A DNA stretch of 64,000 nt, taken from Phycisphaerae bacterium. Its GTDB lineage: Bacteria; Planctomycetota; Phycisphaerae; UBA1845; Fen-1342. Shown piece after piece: positions 32,244 through 41,475 of this stretch (its first letter is position 1; each line of letters opens with the position of its first letter). The notes under the pieces were generated by a model. That model saw only the letters and a list, made by a program, of their open reading frames with translations. It did not search any database and had not been told where the DNA came from. Both the position numbers and the translations under genes were made by a program. Location of the stretch: assembly GCA_030428945.1 (NCBI GenBank), contig JAUIEC010000002.1, positions 124,001-188,000 on the forward strand, in the 5' to 3' direction.

Positions 32244-35200
32244 TCAGGGAGAGGTTCGCGGGCCCAGGGGGGCGGGCGGCGTGGCGAGGTCGGCCTGATC
32301 CCTCGTCTCGTAAAGCTCGGCGAGCGCGGCGCGAACCGAGCGCAGATAGTCGTGTCGTTCTCCGCATGCGGCCGTCAACTGGTCGAGCGCGCCGAGCAGT
32401 TCCTGTTCGGCCTCCGCGAAGCGCCCCTGGCGGACCAGGCATGTGCCCAGCGTTGTTCGAGCCAGGCCGACCTGTCGCTGCCGAATGGTCAGTGAGAACG
32501 GCATCTCCTGTACCGCGGCGATGCAGGTGCGAAGGCGGGTCTCGGCCGACGCGAGGTCGCCGCGCGCCAGCAGGGCGGATGCGTGCGTGCGCTCGGCACC
32601 CCAGCGATAGACCTGATCCTGTTTTCGGATCGTGGCCAGCACGGTGGCCGCGTCGGCGGAGAGGGTGACGGCTTCGTCGATCTGGCCGCGGGCAACCAGG
32701 GTTTCGGCGAGTTGCGCCTGCACGATCGCGACGGACTCCGGCCGATCCGCGGCGGCAAACTGGTCGATGGCCTCGCGGCAGGCCTCGACGGCCGCCGGAT
32801 AGTCCCGGGCCAGGTGCAGGCTGATTGCCAGGCGCAGGGCCCAGCGTCCTCGATCAATGTGGTTGTCCGGTTCTTCCGCGCGGAGCCGGTCGAGCCACCG
32901 TCGACACAGGCGGGCGGCGTCGTGTTCCCGGCCTTCGAACTGGGCAAGCGAGGCGAGGTAGCTGGCGACCCGCTGTGTCCGCGGGTGCAGGTCGCCCAAC
33001 TGGTCGCGGACATGACCCAGGCGTTCGTTCAGCAGGTCCGCGGTGGCGTCGTAGTCGCGCTGCATCATCAGTCCCCACGCCAGGGCGATCGTCGCGTCGA
33101 TCGTCGTGGGGTCCGCTTCACCCCGCGCGGTGCGAAAGACGGCCAGCGCCTCGCGGCGAACGGCGATGCACTCGTCGACCGGTCCGATGCCGTAGCTGAC
33201 GCGGGCATCGAGATAGCTGCCCAGGCGATAGAGGCTGGTTCCCACCAGGGCGTGCCGGGGTCCCAGCCAGGTTTCACGCAACGCGAGCACTTCGCGTTCG
33301 ACGGCGGCGGCGGCGACTGGTTCACCGCGATCGGCCTCCATCCAGGCGAGTTGTGCCATCCAGCCGGTCAGCACGCGCGGGTGAGACCCGGGCCGCGAGC
33401 GGGCCTGCTGCAGGCCGTCGCGAAGCAGCGCCACGGCCTCGTCACCACGGTCCCGACGGCTGAGCAGGCGGGCGAGTTCACCGACCACCCGGATCGTGTC
33501 GTGATCTTCGCCGGCCCGGACTTCGGTCACTTCGGCGACGGCCGCGCGCAGCAGGCGCTCGGCGTCGTCCGGGCGGTCCGCCCGATCGAGGACGCGGCCC
33601 AGGCGCGTGAGCACGACCAGCGTCTCGGTGTGCTGCGGGCCGAGCGCCGTGCGGGCGTCCGCGAGCGTCTCGCTGAGCAGGTCGACGGCCTGGTCGATTC
33701 GATCCGTCTGGGCGTAGATTTCCGAGGCAAGCTGCCAGCGCAGCCGGATCGTGACGCGCGCGTCGCGGCCATGCAGCCGTTCCGCGACGGCCAGGGCCCG
33801 CAGGTAGAGACGCTCGGCTTCCTCGAACCGTCGCTGGGTGGTGTAGACCTGACCGAGGTGCAGGGACGTGCTGACGAACACCTCGTGCGCTTCGCCGTAG
33901 TGGCGCTGCACGCTCTCGAGCGCGTCGCGGTGCAGCGCCTCGGCCTCATCCGCCCGCCGGATCCGCGTCAGGGCGGCCCCGAGGCCGTCCATCGCCTCGA
34001 GCGATATCTCGTCGTTGGGACCGAACGCGCCCAGCGCGAGGTCGAGGCTTCGTTCGAAAACCGACAGGGCCTGTTCCGGGGCGGGTGCTTCGAGATGGGC
34101 GCGACCCAGCCAGCAGAGCGCTTCGAGCGTCTCGCGGGCCGCCGCGCCGAACTCTCTCTCGCGGTGTGCGTGGATCCAGTCGAAGTGCGGGATCGCGGCG
34201 TTGTTCAGGCCGAGGTTGAAGTAGGTGTGGGCGATCGTAGCGCGAACCTCCGCTTCCACCGGCGGCTGGCCGGCCAGCAGGCCGGCGGCGATCCGCTCCG
34301 AGGCATTGTCCAGCACTTCGCGGACCGTCACGTTGCGGCCGCCTGCCCGGCTCGGGTCCGCCGCCGCGAGCATGTCCTGCAGGAAGGTCTTGACCGCGGC
34401 GGCCCGTGCGGCGGCCGTCTCGGCCTCCTGTGATGCGCGGCCCGCGCGCAGCGCCAGCGCGCGATAACGCTGCGCCTGTCCCATCGCATAGGCGGCGAAC
34501 GCCACGGTCAGACCGACGAACAGGCCCAGCGCCGCGGTCGGCCAGCGGTAGCGGTGCAGCGTCCTGCGGAGCATGTACACGGCCGAGTCGCGCCGGGCGT
34601 TGATCGGCTGGCCGCGCAGGTATCGCCGCAGGTCGTCGCCCAGTTCGCCGGCTGACTGGTAGCGGCGCGTGTTGTCCTTCTCGAGCGCCTTGTGACAGAT
34701 CGTCTGGATGTCACCTCGCAGGGCCGGAACGATGGAGGAGATCGGCGGCGGACGATCCTCGCGGATGATGCGGGCGGCCTCCGGGATCGACCGGTCCCGG
34801 ACGTCGAGCGGGAGCCGGCCGGCCAGCAGTTCGTACAGGATCACCCCGAGCGCGTAGACGTCAGCCCGCAGATCCACCTGGCCGGGATCGCCCTGGACCT
34901 GTTCCGGGCACATGTAGGAAAGGGTGCCGATCAATTGCCCCATGTCGGTCCGGGTCGCGTGGCCGGGCGCATCGGGGCAGGTGGCCCGGGCGACACCGAA
35001 ATCGAGGACCTTGGGCTGGCCGTGTTCGTCCACCAGGATGTTTCCGGGCTTGAGGTCGCGGTGCACGACCCCTTTCAGGTGCGCGTACTGAACGGCTTCG
35101 CACAGCCGGGCGACGAGTTCGAGCCGCTCCCGGATGTTCAGGCCGCCGTCCCGCGCGTGCCGGTCGAGGCGCTGGCCGCGGACGAACTCCATGGCGAAGA

Positions 35201-35693
35201 ACGGCTGACGGATGGTCGCGCCGACGGACGTGGTGACTTCGGCGACGTCGGCCTCGTGGATCTGCGCGATGCCGGGATGCTGCAGCCGGCCGAGGATCTG
35301 GCACTCGTGCCGGAAGCGGCGCAGCGCTTCGCGCGAGGGCCACATCGAGCGGACCACCTTGAGCGCGACCGTGCGGCGCGGGCTGCGCTGCCGCGCCTCG
35401 TACACCACGCCCATGCCCCCGGCCCCGATCCGGCGGAGGACCTCGTAGCTGCCGACGTGACTCGGGACGTGCTCATCGAGCGGAACGAGGTCGTCGGGGC
35501 CGCCCGGGCAGGGGGACCGGTGCAGAAGACCCTCTGCGTCAGAGTCGTCGATCTCCAGCAGGCGCTCGACCCACGAGCGCAGCCGCTGGTTCCCCGCACA
35601 GCGCTGCGCGAGGATCGACGCACGCTGGTCGCCGGGGAGATCGACGACCTCTCCGAACACGGTCTCGGCCTGCCGCATCAGCTCGCCGTTCAT
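32244..35693 (-). CDS. Ser/Thr protein kinase with transmembrane segment and TPR-rich domain
   Basis: A 1149-residue Hanks-type kinase of the planctomycete kind. The kinase domain (about residues 80-350) has RIGAGGMGVVYEARQ, the VAIK-type lysine in VALKVV, HRDLKPGNILVD and DFGVARA, so it should be active. One membrane helix (WPTAALGLFVGLTVAFAAYA) lies near 390. The remaining ~720 residues are helical TPR-type repeats with many [A/L]xxLGxxY-like and EAERLYLRALAVAE units, giving a protein-binding outer part. The ATG at 35693 follows GGAG by 5 bases; a GTG two codons upstream is less likely. It lies 42 bases after an ECF sigma gene in the same direction, the usual arrangement for this pair. Substrates are unknown. 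Confidence 0.9.
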   Translation of the reverse strand: MNGELMRQAETVFGEVVDLPGDQRASILAQRCAGNQRLRSWVERLLEIDDSDAEGLLHRSPCPGGPDDLVPLDEHVPSHVGSYEVLRRIGAGGMGVVYEARQRSPRRTVALKVVRSMWPSREALRRFRHECQILGRLQHPGIAQIHEADVAEVTTSVGATIRQPFFAMEFVRGQRLDRHARDGGLNIRERLELVARLCEAVQYAHLKGVVHRDLKPGNILVDEHGQPKVLDFGVARATCPDAPGHATRTDMGQLIGTLSYMCPEQVQGDPGQVDLRADVYALGVILYELLAGRLPLDVRDRSIPEAARIIREDRPPPISSIVPALRGDIQTICHKALEKDNTRRYQSAGELGDDLRRYLRGQPINARRDSAVYMLRRTLHRYRWPTAALGLFVGLTVAFAAYAMGQAQRYRALALRAGRASQEAETAAARAAAVKTFLQDMLAAADPSRAGGRNVTVREVLDNASERIAAGLLAGQPPVEAEVRATIAHTYFNLGLNNAAIPHFDWIHAHREREFGAAARETLEALCWLGRAHLEAPAPEQALSVFERSLDLALGAFGPNDEISLEAMDGLGAALTRIRRADEAEALHRDALESVQRHYGEAHEVFVSTSLHLGQVYTTQRRFEEAERLYLRALAVAERLHGRDARVTIRLRWQLASEIYAQTDRIDQAVDLLSETLADARTALGPQHTETLVVLTRLGRVLDRADRPDDAERLLRAAVAEVTEVRAGEDHDTIRVVGELARLLSRRDRGDEAVALLRDGLQQARSRPGSHPRVLTGWMAQLAWMEADRGEPVAAAAVEREVLALRETWLGPRHALVGTSLYRLGSYLDARVSYGIGPVDECIAVRREALAVFRTARGEADPTTIDATIALAWGLMMQRDYDATADLLNERLGHVRDQLGDLHPRTQRVASYLASLAQFEGREHDAARLCRRWLDRLRAEEPDNHIDRGRWALRLAISLHLARDYPAAVEACREAIDQFAAADRPESVAIVQAQLAETLVARGQIDEAVTLSADAATVLATIRKQDQVYRWGAERTHASALLARGDLASAETRLRTCIAAVQEMPFSLTIRQRQVGLARTTLGTCLVRQGRFAEAEQELLGALDQLTAACGERHDYLRSVRAALAELYETRDQADLATPPAPLGPRTSP

Positions 35694-35735
35694 GGCCACT
35701 CCGTCAGGCAGTTCGCAAAACGGATTCGATTCGGA

Positions 35736-36317
35736 TCAAGATTCCGGCAGTCGGCCGGACAGGCGCCCGTGCAGGAGGGCCCGGATGAAGCGCCATTCGC
35801 GTTTGACGGTCGACGGTGACGTTTCGAGCACCTCGGCCGTCTCGTCGAGGGTCAGCCCCGCGAACCAGTGCAGCATGACGATCCGGCCCTTGCGGGGGTC
35901 CTCGCGTTCAAGCTCGGACAGGGCCTCTTCGAGCGCCAGCAGGTCCTCGGCCGGAGGCTCGATGGCGAGATCGGCTTCGTCGGCCGGCACGCGCTGACGG
36001 TCGCCGCCACGCTTCAGGCTGGCCCGGCGGCGGGCCTGCTCGACCAGGATGTTGCGCATCGCCCGCGCGGCAGCGCCGAAGAAGTGTCCCCGGCTGTTCC
36101 AGCCCGGATCCTCATCGCCGACCAGGCGCAGGAACGCCTCGTGCACCAGCGCGGTGGGCTGCAGCGTGCCGCCGCCACGCTCGCCGGCCATGCGGGCCCG
36201 GGCGAGTCGCCGGAGTTCCTCGTAGACCAGCGGCAGCAGTTGCGCGGCGGCCTGCGGGTCGCCCTGACCCGCGTCGCGGACCAGGCGGGTGACCTCACTC
36301 GGCGACGAGTCTGGCAT
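35736..36317 (-). CDS. ECF-type RNA polymerase sigma factor (planctomycete family)
   Basis: A 193-residue sigma-70-family factor. Region 2 is visible as LLPLVYEELRRLARARMAG, the conserved TLQPTALVHEAFLRL block and HFFGAAARAMRNILVEQARR. Region 4 reads IVMLHWFAGLTLDETAEVL and then STVKREWRFIRALL, the DNA-binding helix. This combination identifies the group of ECF factors usually paired with Ser/Thr kinases in planctomycetes. ATG 36317 follows GGGAG; the longer frame to 37280 is antisense to the neighbouring gene. The following kinase gene probably controls its activity, replacing a classical anti-sigma factor (established for related pairs only as an association; inference here). Confidence 0.92.
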   Translation of the reverse strand: MPDSSPSEVTRLVRDAGQGDPQAAAQLLPLVYEELRRLARARMAGERGGGTLQPTALVHEAFLRLVGDEDPGWNSRGHFFGAAARAMRNILVEQARRRASLKRGGDRQRVPADEADLAIEPPAEDLLALEEALSELEREDPRKGRIVMLHWFAGLTLDETAEVLETSPSTVKREWRFIRALLHGRLSGRLPES

Positions 36318-36518
36318 CCGGCGATTCTCCCGTTTCCTTGACCCTTGAACGGCCTGGTTCTCGAACTGTTCATCAGGCCCGCGTGGGACCGACTCCTGGT
36401 CGCCGCCGGCTGAGCCGTCACGGGTCTGATTGTACCAACGTGCCGACGGATTGGATCGCGTCGGTTCCGAGCGGGTCGGAGCGGCGAACGTGCGTGACAG
36501 TCGCAAGGAGCAGAGGTG

Positions 36519-38117
36519 ATGCGCAAGAGCCCCATAATCGCCGGCGCCATCAGGGCACTGGCAATGATCGGCATGGTGGGACTGACGACCGGTAGCGAGG
36601 TTCGCGGCCAGGGACCTGCCGGAACCACGATGACGTACCAGGGCAAACTTGAGGATCTCGGAGCAGCCGCCAGCGGGAACTTCGACATGGTCTTCGCGCT
36701 CTACGACGCGGCCACCGGCGGCAGCCAGGTTGCGTCGGTCAGCTTCTGCGGCACCCAGCCGATTCCGGTCACCGCCGGCCTGTTCACGGCCGAACTGGAT
36801 TTCGGCGCCAGCGCGTTCAGCGGGAACGCTCGCTGGCTCGAAATTCGCGTGCGGCCGGCCACGGGCGGCTGCCAGGGCTGCGGCGGGCAATGCCCGTACA
36901 CGACGCTGACGCCGCGGCAGCCTGTGACGGCGACGCCGTATGCCGTGCATGCGCTGAACGCGCACTGGGAGGCGGACGGCACGGCGATCACGAACGGCAA
37001 CAGCGGGTTCGTGGGCATCAACCGGACGCAGCCCGTGACGGGGGCCGAGGTCTTCGGACTCTACAGCGCGGGGGCTTCCTACGGCGGGATGTATATCGAG
37101 ACGCCCGTCAGCGGTCAGCCCTTCTACGGCTATTCCGCCGGTGGTGACGTCGATGCGTATCACTACGTCAACGGGTCGACGGGCAACTGGCACCTGACGG
37201 TCGGCGCCTCGCCGCGGATGACGGTCGAGCCGGGCGGCAACGTCGGCATCGGCACGACCAATCCCGCTACGACGCTGCATGTCGCGGGGGTGGCCACGAT
37301 CCAGGACGCGCTCTTCCAGGAGGAGGTGAACTTCTCGGACGGAGCCCGCTTCCAGGGTGGCGGGCTGATCGTCGACGGCCCGTCACCCGGAGGCGCCACC
37401 GATCATTCGGTTTCGATCTATGCGAACACCGCCGGCCAGACGCTGCGGGCGCACAACGACGGGCTCGGCAAGGCGGGGCTGTTCCTGCTCAACAACCCCG
37501 CCAACAACTTGTACGCGGTCGAAGGGCTGACCGCCGGAACGGGCATCGCGGTGCACGGGCACACGACCGGCAACGGGGTCGCAGGTTACTTCGTCAATCG
37601 AAGCGCTGCGAATCCGAAGGCCGCGCTGTACTGCCGCACGGACGGGTCGGGGCTCGCGCTGCAGGTGGACGGAACGGCGCAGGTCGGCGTGCTGGAAATC
37701 ATGGGGGCCGACGTGGCCGAGAGGTTCCCGGTCAGCGAGCCGATGGAGCCGGGCATGGTGGTCGAGATCGATCCGGAAAACGCCGGCAGGCTGCGCGTGG
37801 CGCGCGGCGCCTACAATCGCCGGGTCGCAGGCGTCGTGAGTGGGGCGGGTGATCTTCCCGTGGGTGCGATCCTCGGGAATCTCCCGGGGCACGAGGATGC
37901 TCCGCCGATCGCGCTCTCCGGGCGGGTCTGGGTGCGGTGCGATGCGACGCTGAGCGCGGTCGCGCCCGGCGATCTGCTGACGACCGCCGATCTGCCCGGC
38001 CATGCCATGAAAGCCTCGGTCCGCGAGCGTTCACACGGCGCGGTGATCGGCAAGGCGATGACGGGGCTGGCCGCCGGCGAGACCGGCCTGGTGCTGGTCC
38101 TGGTCAACCTGCAGTAG
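36519..38117 (+). CDS. Secreted tail-fibre-like protein
   Basis: A 532-residue exported protein; ATG 36519 with AAGGAG upstream gives a signal peptide ending near GSEVRGQ. The N-terminal region begins MTYQGKLEDLG and contains FDMVFALYDAATGG, a beta domain common at the start of secreted planctomycete proteins. The centre has GNVGIGTTNPATTLHVAG, the classic linker of phage tail-fibre and adhesin-like proteins. The C-terminal ~130 residues (DVAERFPVSEPMEPGMVVEI, then VAPGDLLTTADLPGHAMKA and GAVIGKAMTGL) match the tail region often found in such proteins. No S74-type protease dyad is evident. It diverges from the sigma-kinase pair, 201 bases apart, and could be one of its targets (inference). 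Confidence 0.72.
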   Translation: MRKSPIIAGAIRALAMIGMVGLTTGSEVRGQGPAGTTMTYQGKLEDLGAAASGNFDMVFALYDAATGGSQVASVSFCGTQPIPVTAGLFTAELDFGASAFSGNARWLEIRVRPATGGCQGCGGQCPYTTLTPRQPVTATPYAVHALNAHWEADGTAITNGNSGFVGINRTQPVTGAEVFGLYSAGASYGGMYIETPVSGQPFYGYSAGGDVDAYHYVNGSTGNWHLTVGASPRMTVEPGGNVGIGTTNPATTLHVAGVATIQDALFQEEVNFSDGARFQGGGLIVDGPSPGGATDHSVSIYANTAGQTLRAHNDGLGKAGLFLLNNPANNLYAVEGLTAGTGIAVHGHTTGNGVAGYFVNRSAANPKAALYCRTDGSGLALQVDGTAQVGVLEIMGADVAERFPVSEPMEPGMVVEIDPENAGRLRVARGAYNRRVAGVVSGAGDLPVGAILGNLPGHEDAPPIALSGRVWVRCDATLSAVAPGDLLTTADLPGHAMKASVRERSHGAVIGKAMTGLAAGETGLVLVLVNLQ

Positions 38118-38133
38118 CCTCGGGGAACGTGCC

Positions 38134-39333
38134 ATGCGGCAAGTGACAGGAATGCTGGTGGTCGCGGTCGTCGCGGCTATGCTGCCGGTCCGAGCGGCCG
38201 GGCAGTGCGAAATCCTTCGCGTGTCCGGCGATCCGTTCGACCTGCTCGGCGACAGCGTCGGCGTGCACGGCGACTGGCTGGTCTACACCCGGAGGCAGAC
38301 GGTCCGCGTCATGCGGTGGTCGGGCGGAAGCTGGCGGCATCACACGACACTGGCGTTTCCGAACCTCGTCCGGGCGGTCGATGTGCACGGCGACGTGCTC
38401 GCGGCCGGCGTACTGGGCGACAATTCCGTCAGCATCTTTCGATTCGACGGCAGCGACTGGGTGCCCGAGGCGACGCTGCTCGATCGCTGGTCCCCGTCGA
38501 TCCTGGGGTCGCGGACGCTGGACCTGCACGCGGATCTGCTGATCACGTCCGATCCGCTCAGCACGGGCGCCTGGGTCTGGCGGGACACGGGCGGCGAGTG
38601 GGTCCAGGAGTTCGAGGATCCCTTCCGGTGGTTCTCGGTTGCAACCGACGGCAACCGCTTCCTGCTGGGGAACGAGACGTCGTTCTGGATCCATCAGCAC
38701 GACGGCTCGCAGTGGATCGAAGAATACGCCTGGTCGCCGACCTGGACCGGCGGAGCGCGGGTCGACATCTCCGGGGCGGTCGCCGCGACAAGCAGGCCGC
38801 GCTTCGTCGGAACTCCGCCGTTTGCCGGTCTGGTGAAGACTTTTCGCGAATGCGGCGGGCCGGCGCCCTGGTGCGAAGACCCGACGGCCCACGCCGCGAC
38901 CGGCGACGTCGCCCTGCTGGACGGCGTGATGGCGCGCTCGCTCGACCATCAGCTCGGACTGTTCCGCGACCTTGCGGGGCAGTGGGACTCGTTCGATCTG
39001 CTGTCCGGCAGCGGGGCCGATGACGCGTTCGGTGAGATCGTCGAAATGGATGACGAATGGATCGTGGTCGGTGCGCGCCACGACGACACCAACGGATCGG
39101 ATTCCGGCACGGTATACGTCTTCCGACGGGATGCCGCCTACGTGGCACCCCAGGCCGGCGCGTTCGAATTCGGCACGTGCGCCTACCCGCATGACACGAT
39201 CGACGAGGGCCTCGCCCACCTTCCGGCCAGCGGTGTGCTGGTGATTTCCGCGGGTACCTACGCGGAGGCGCCCCTGGTGCTCGACGCGCCGGCGCGCCTC
39301 TCGGCGGCCGGCGGCATCGTGCGGATCGACTGA
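38134..39333 (+). CDS. Secreted beta-propeller-like protein, unknown function
   Basis: A 399-residue exported protein starting 16 bases after the previous stop, so probably co-transcribed. The signal peptide is VTGMLVVAVVAAMLPVRAAG. The body is built of repeating beta units around SVGVHGDWLVYTRR, GDVLAAGVLGDNSVSIFRFD and DEWIVVGARHDDTNG, resembling FG-GAP/integrin-like propeller repeats. The last 60 residues (AFEFGTCAYPHDTIDEGLAH, ending in ISAGTYAEAPLVL) resemble the opening rungs of a right-handed beta-helix. The C-terminus comes soon after, so that helix looks cut short. There is no sorting tail or dockerin. Confidence 0.65.
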   Translation: MRQVTGMLVVAVVAAMLPVRAAGQCEILRVSGDPFDLLGDSVGVHGDWLVYTRRQTVRVMRWSGGSWRHHTTLAFPNLVRAVDVHGDVLAAGVLGDNSVSIFRFDGSDWVPEATLLDRWSPSILGSRTLDLHADLLITSDPLSTGAWVWRDTGGEWVQEFEDPFRWFSVATDGNRFLLGNETSFWIHQHDGSQWIEEYAWSPTWTGGARVDISGAVAATSRPRFVGTPPFAGLVKTFRECGGPAPWCEDPTAHAATGDVALLDGVMARSLDHQLGLFRDLAGQWDSFDLLSGSGADDAFGEIVEMDDEWIVVGARHDDTNGSDSGTVYVFRRDAAYVAPQAGAFEFGTCAYPHDTIDEGLAHLPASGVLVISAGTYAEAPLVLDAPARLSAAGGIVRID

Positions 39334-39371
39334 AGCATCGGGCGGATCAGCAGTCAGCAGGAGCAGACGCG

Positions 39372-40847
39372 ATGAAATCGCAGACAGGCGTGTGCATGAA
39401 GTTCCTGGTCGCCGGCGTACTGGCCGTCACCCCTGGTCCGGCGGCCGGGCAGACCATCCACGGCGTCCCGGTACCCGAACTGTCGGACTGGGACACGGCG
39501 ATGCAGTCGTTCATGTCCGGCAACGACATCACGGCCGGCGTGCTCGCCGTGGCGCGGAGCGACGGGACGATCATCTACCAGCGCGGCTTCAACGTGCCCG
39601 AGAACACCCCGATGCGGATCGCCAGCCTGGAGAAGCCGATCACGGCGGCCGCGATCAGGAAGCTCGACGTGGACGGCCTGCTCGATCCGAACGACCGCGT
39701 GTTCGACGTCGGTCAGGCGGGCGGCGGGCTGCTCGGCATCACGCCGTACAACGGCCTCGGCGATGCGCGCTACGCGGACATCACGGTCGGGCAGCTCGTT
39801 CAGCATCGGGGTGGATTCGACACGAACATCGTCGAGCCGCAGTTCAACTCGATCAACATCTGTGCCGACCTGCGGACGGTGGACCCGGGGGTCACGGACC
39901 CGGCCGGAACGCACAACACCGTGCGCTGGATGCTGAGTCGGTCGCTGCAGTACGATCCCGGAGACCCGAACACCGCGTACTGCGGACAGGTCGGCGTGCG
40001 GTGCTACTCGAACTTCGGCTACATGGTGCTCGGGATGATCCTGACGGAGCTGACCGGGCAGTCGAACCTCGTCTATCTGCGGAACAACATCCTGACGCCG
40101 CAGCGCTGGATTCCGTCGACCGAGATCAAGTTCGGCCGCAGCTTCGCGCACAATCAGAGTCCGCGCGAACCGTTCTACGACGACGGTACAACGGACCTGG
40201 CCTGGAACGTGTTCGACCCCGGCGGTGCCCCCGTCGAGGCGCCGTACGGCGGCTGGGAGCAGGAGGTCTTCGCCGGACACGGCAACCTCGTGATGAGCGC
40301 CGCGCCGCTGCTGATCTTCATGGAGCATTACCGCGTCTGGAGCGGAGGACCGAGCGGCATGCCGCTGAACGGGGCCGGCGGGGGCGGCGTGCACACCGGG
40401 GGCCTGACGGGAACCAGTACCGTGATGTTCCAGCGCTGCGACGGAATCAACATCGTCGTGCTGTTCAACAAGGCCGGCCGGGTCTTCGTGCCCGGTTCGG
40501 AGAACGTCTCGTGGTGCCCGGGATCGGTACCCAATGGCGGCAGCAGCAACATCGACTACGCCCTGGCGATGGCCCAGCAGGTTTCGGCCTGGACCACGGA
40601 CCTGCTGAACAGCGGCGGCAGTCTGCCCGACTTCGCCGTGGATGGCTTCTGGGTCGAATTCGGTGCCACCGGCAGCTCGGAGGTGGGCGGCTTCAACGAG
40701 CCGTTCACGTCGATGTCGTCGGCACTGCTGCGGACGACCGATGGAACCCGGCTGCGCTTCCTGCCGGGGACGACCGGCTGGACCGGGACGATCGACGAGC
40801 GAATGCGGCTCGATGCGCCGTTCGGGATGGCCCGCATCGGCCAGTGA
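39372..40847 (+). CDS. Secreted serine beta-lactamase/PBP-like hydrolase
   Basis: A 491-residue exported protein of the class C beta-lactamase, D-aminopeptidase and esterase family. The catalytic SxxK is SLEK at Ser85 and Lys88, in MRIASLEKPITAAAIRKL; the second motif is YSN at 212-214 in CYSNFGYMVLGMIL; the third motif, normally KTG or HxG, is probably GVHTGGLTG near 335. HRGGFDTN near 150 is also family-typical. The signal peptide runs to GPAAGQ. A competing reading frame of similar length (39392-40870) is arginine-rich and has none of these motifs. The real substrate could be a peptide, ester or cell-wall fragment; resistance to beta-lactams should not be assumed. Confidence 0.85.
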   Translation: MKSQTGVCMKFLVAGVLAVTPGPAAGQTIHGVPVPELSDWDTAMQSFMSGNDITAGVLAVARSDGTIIYQRGFNVPENTPMRIASLEKPITAAAIRKLDVDGLLDPNDRVFDVGQAGGGLLGITPYNGLGDARYADITVGQLVQHRGGFDTNIVEPQFNSINICADLRTVDPGVTDPAGTHNTVRWMLSRSLQYDPGDPNTAYCGQVGVRCYSNFGYMVLGMILTELTGQSNLVYLRNNILTPQRWIPSTEIKFGRSFAHNQSPREPFYDDGTTDLAWNVFDPGGAPVEAPYGGWEQEVFAGHGNLVMSAAPLLIFMEHYRVWSGGPSGMPLNGAGGGGVHTGGLTGTSTVMFQRCDGINIVVLFNKAGRVFVPGSENVSWCPGSVPNGGSSNIDYALAMAQQVSAWTTDLLNSGGSLPDFAVDGFWVEFGATGSSEVGGFNEPFTSMSSALLRTTDGTRLRFLPGTTGWTGTIDERMRLDAPFGMARIGQ

Positions 40848-40906
40848 ACCGGGCCGCACAGTGCCCTTGACATCTGTCCTCAACCCGGACAGCAGGAGGA
40901 ATTCCC

Positions 40907-41340
40907 ATGAGCAGGTCGACCCGTGCGCTTCTCACGCTGTCCGTCACGGCGATCGTCGCCGGCGGACTCGCGGTACCGGCCGCCCCGGCGCAGTTGCAGA
41001 TGACACGGCACGTGATCGCGGCCGGCGGGCTTCACAACCAGTCGGGGGGAAGCTACGTGATCCGCGGGACGCTCGGACAGCATGTCGCCACGACCAGCCA
41101 GTCGGGCACGACGTACGTGCTGCGCTCGGGCTTCTGGACCGGGGATGGTTCCTGCGCCGGCGACGTCAACGGTGACGGCGCGGTGAATCTCCGGATCTGG
41201 CCGGTGTGCTCTCCGCCTATGGTGCCTGTCAGGGTGCGGGCAGCTACAACGCCGGGGCCGACCTGAACGGTGACGGATGCGTCGACCTGGCGGACCTGGC
41301 GGTCATCCTGTCTGCGTTCGGAACGACCTGCACCGGTTGA
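40907..41340 (+). pseudogene. Small secreted dockerin-like protein with a frameshift
   Basis: A short exported protein with signal peptide (LLTLSVTAIVAGGLAVPAAPA) and a strong AGGAGG ribosome site. The body reads QMTRHVIAAGGLHNQSGGSY and continues to LRSGFWTGDG, an opening often seen in small planctomycete dockerin proteins. The dockerin begins CAGDVNGDGAVNL and then loses its frame at about 41191. The uncorrected product ends at 41266 with unrelated residues. Adding one base between 41191 and 41192 (CTC-CGG to CTC-GCGG) restores ADLAGVLSAYGACQG and a second loop DLNGDGCVDLADL, ending at the TGA at 41338. This is either a real one-base deletion or a sequencing error. Confidence 0.7.
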
Positions 41341-41362
41341 CGCGCACGGGCCTGATTCACCG

Positions 41363-41381
41363 GAGCCAGGCGAGGCACCTG
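41363..41381. terminator. Weak hairpin between converging genes
   Basis: A perfect 6-bp stem (GCCAGG / CCTGGC) with a 7-base loop lies about 20 bases after the restored dockerin stop and 95 bases before the end of the converging kinase gene. There is no T-run; it is only a candidate for a transcription end. Confidence 0.25.
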
Positions 41382-41475
41382 GCACACCCGCCGATCCGGC
41401 CGCCTGTTGGCCGGGGACGCGGTGGCGGCGGCTGGCGTTGTCGGGCAGCGCGATCTGCGAACTCCGTCGCGGCGC

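Noticed and set aside
39392-40870. 492-residue plus-strand frame overlapping the beta-lactamase-like gene
   Set aside because: It is as long as the real gene but Arg-rich, without a signal peptide and without the SxxK and YxN motifs that the frame at 39372 shows.
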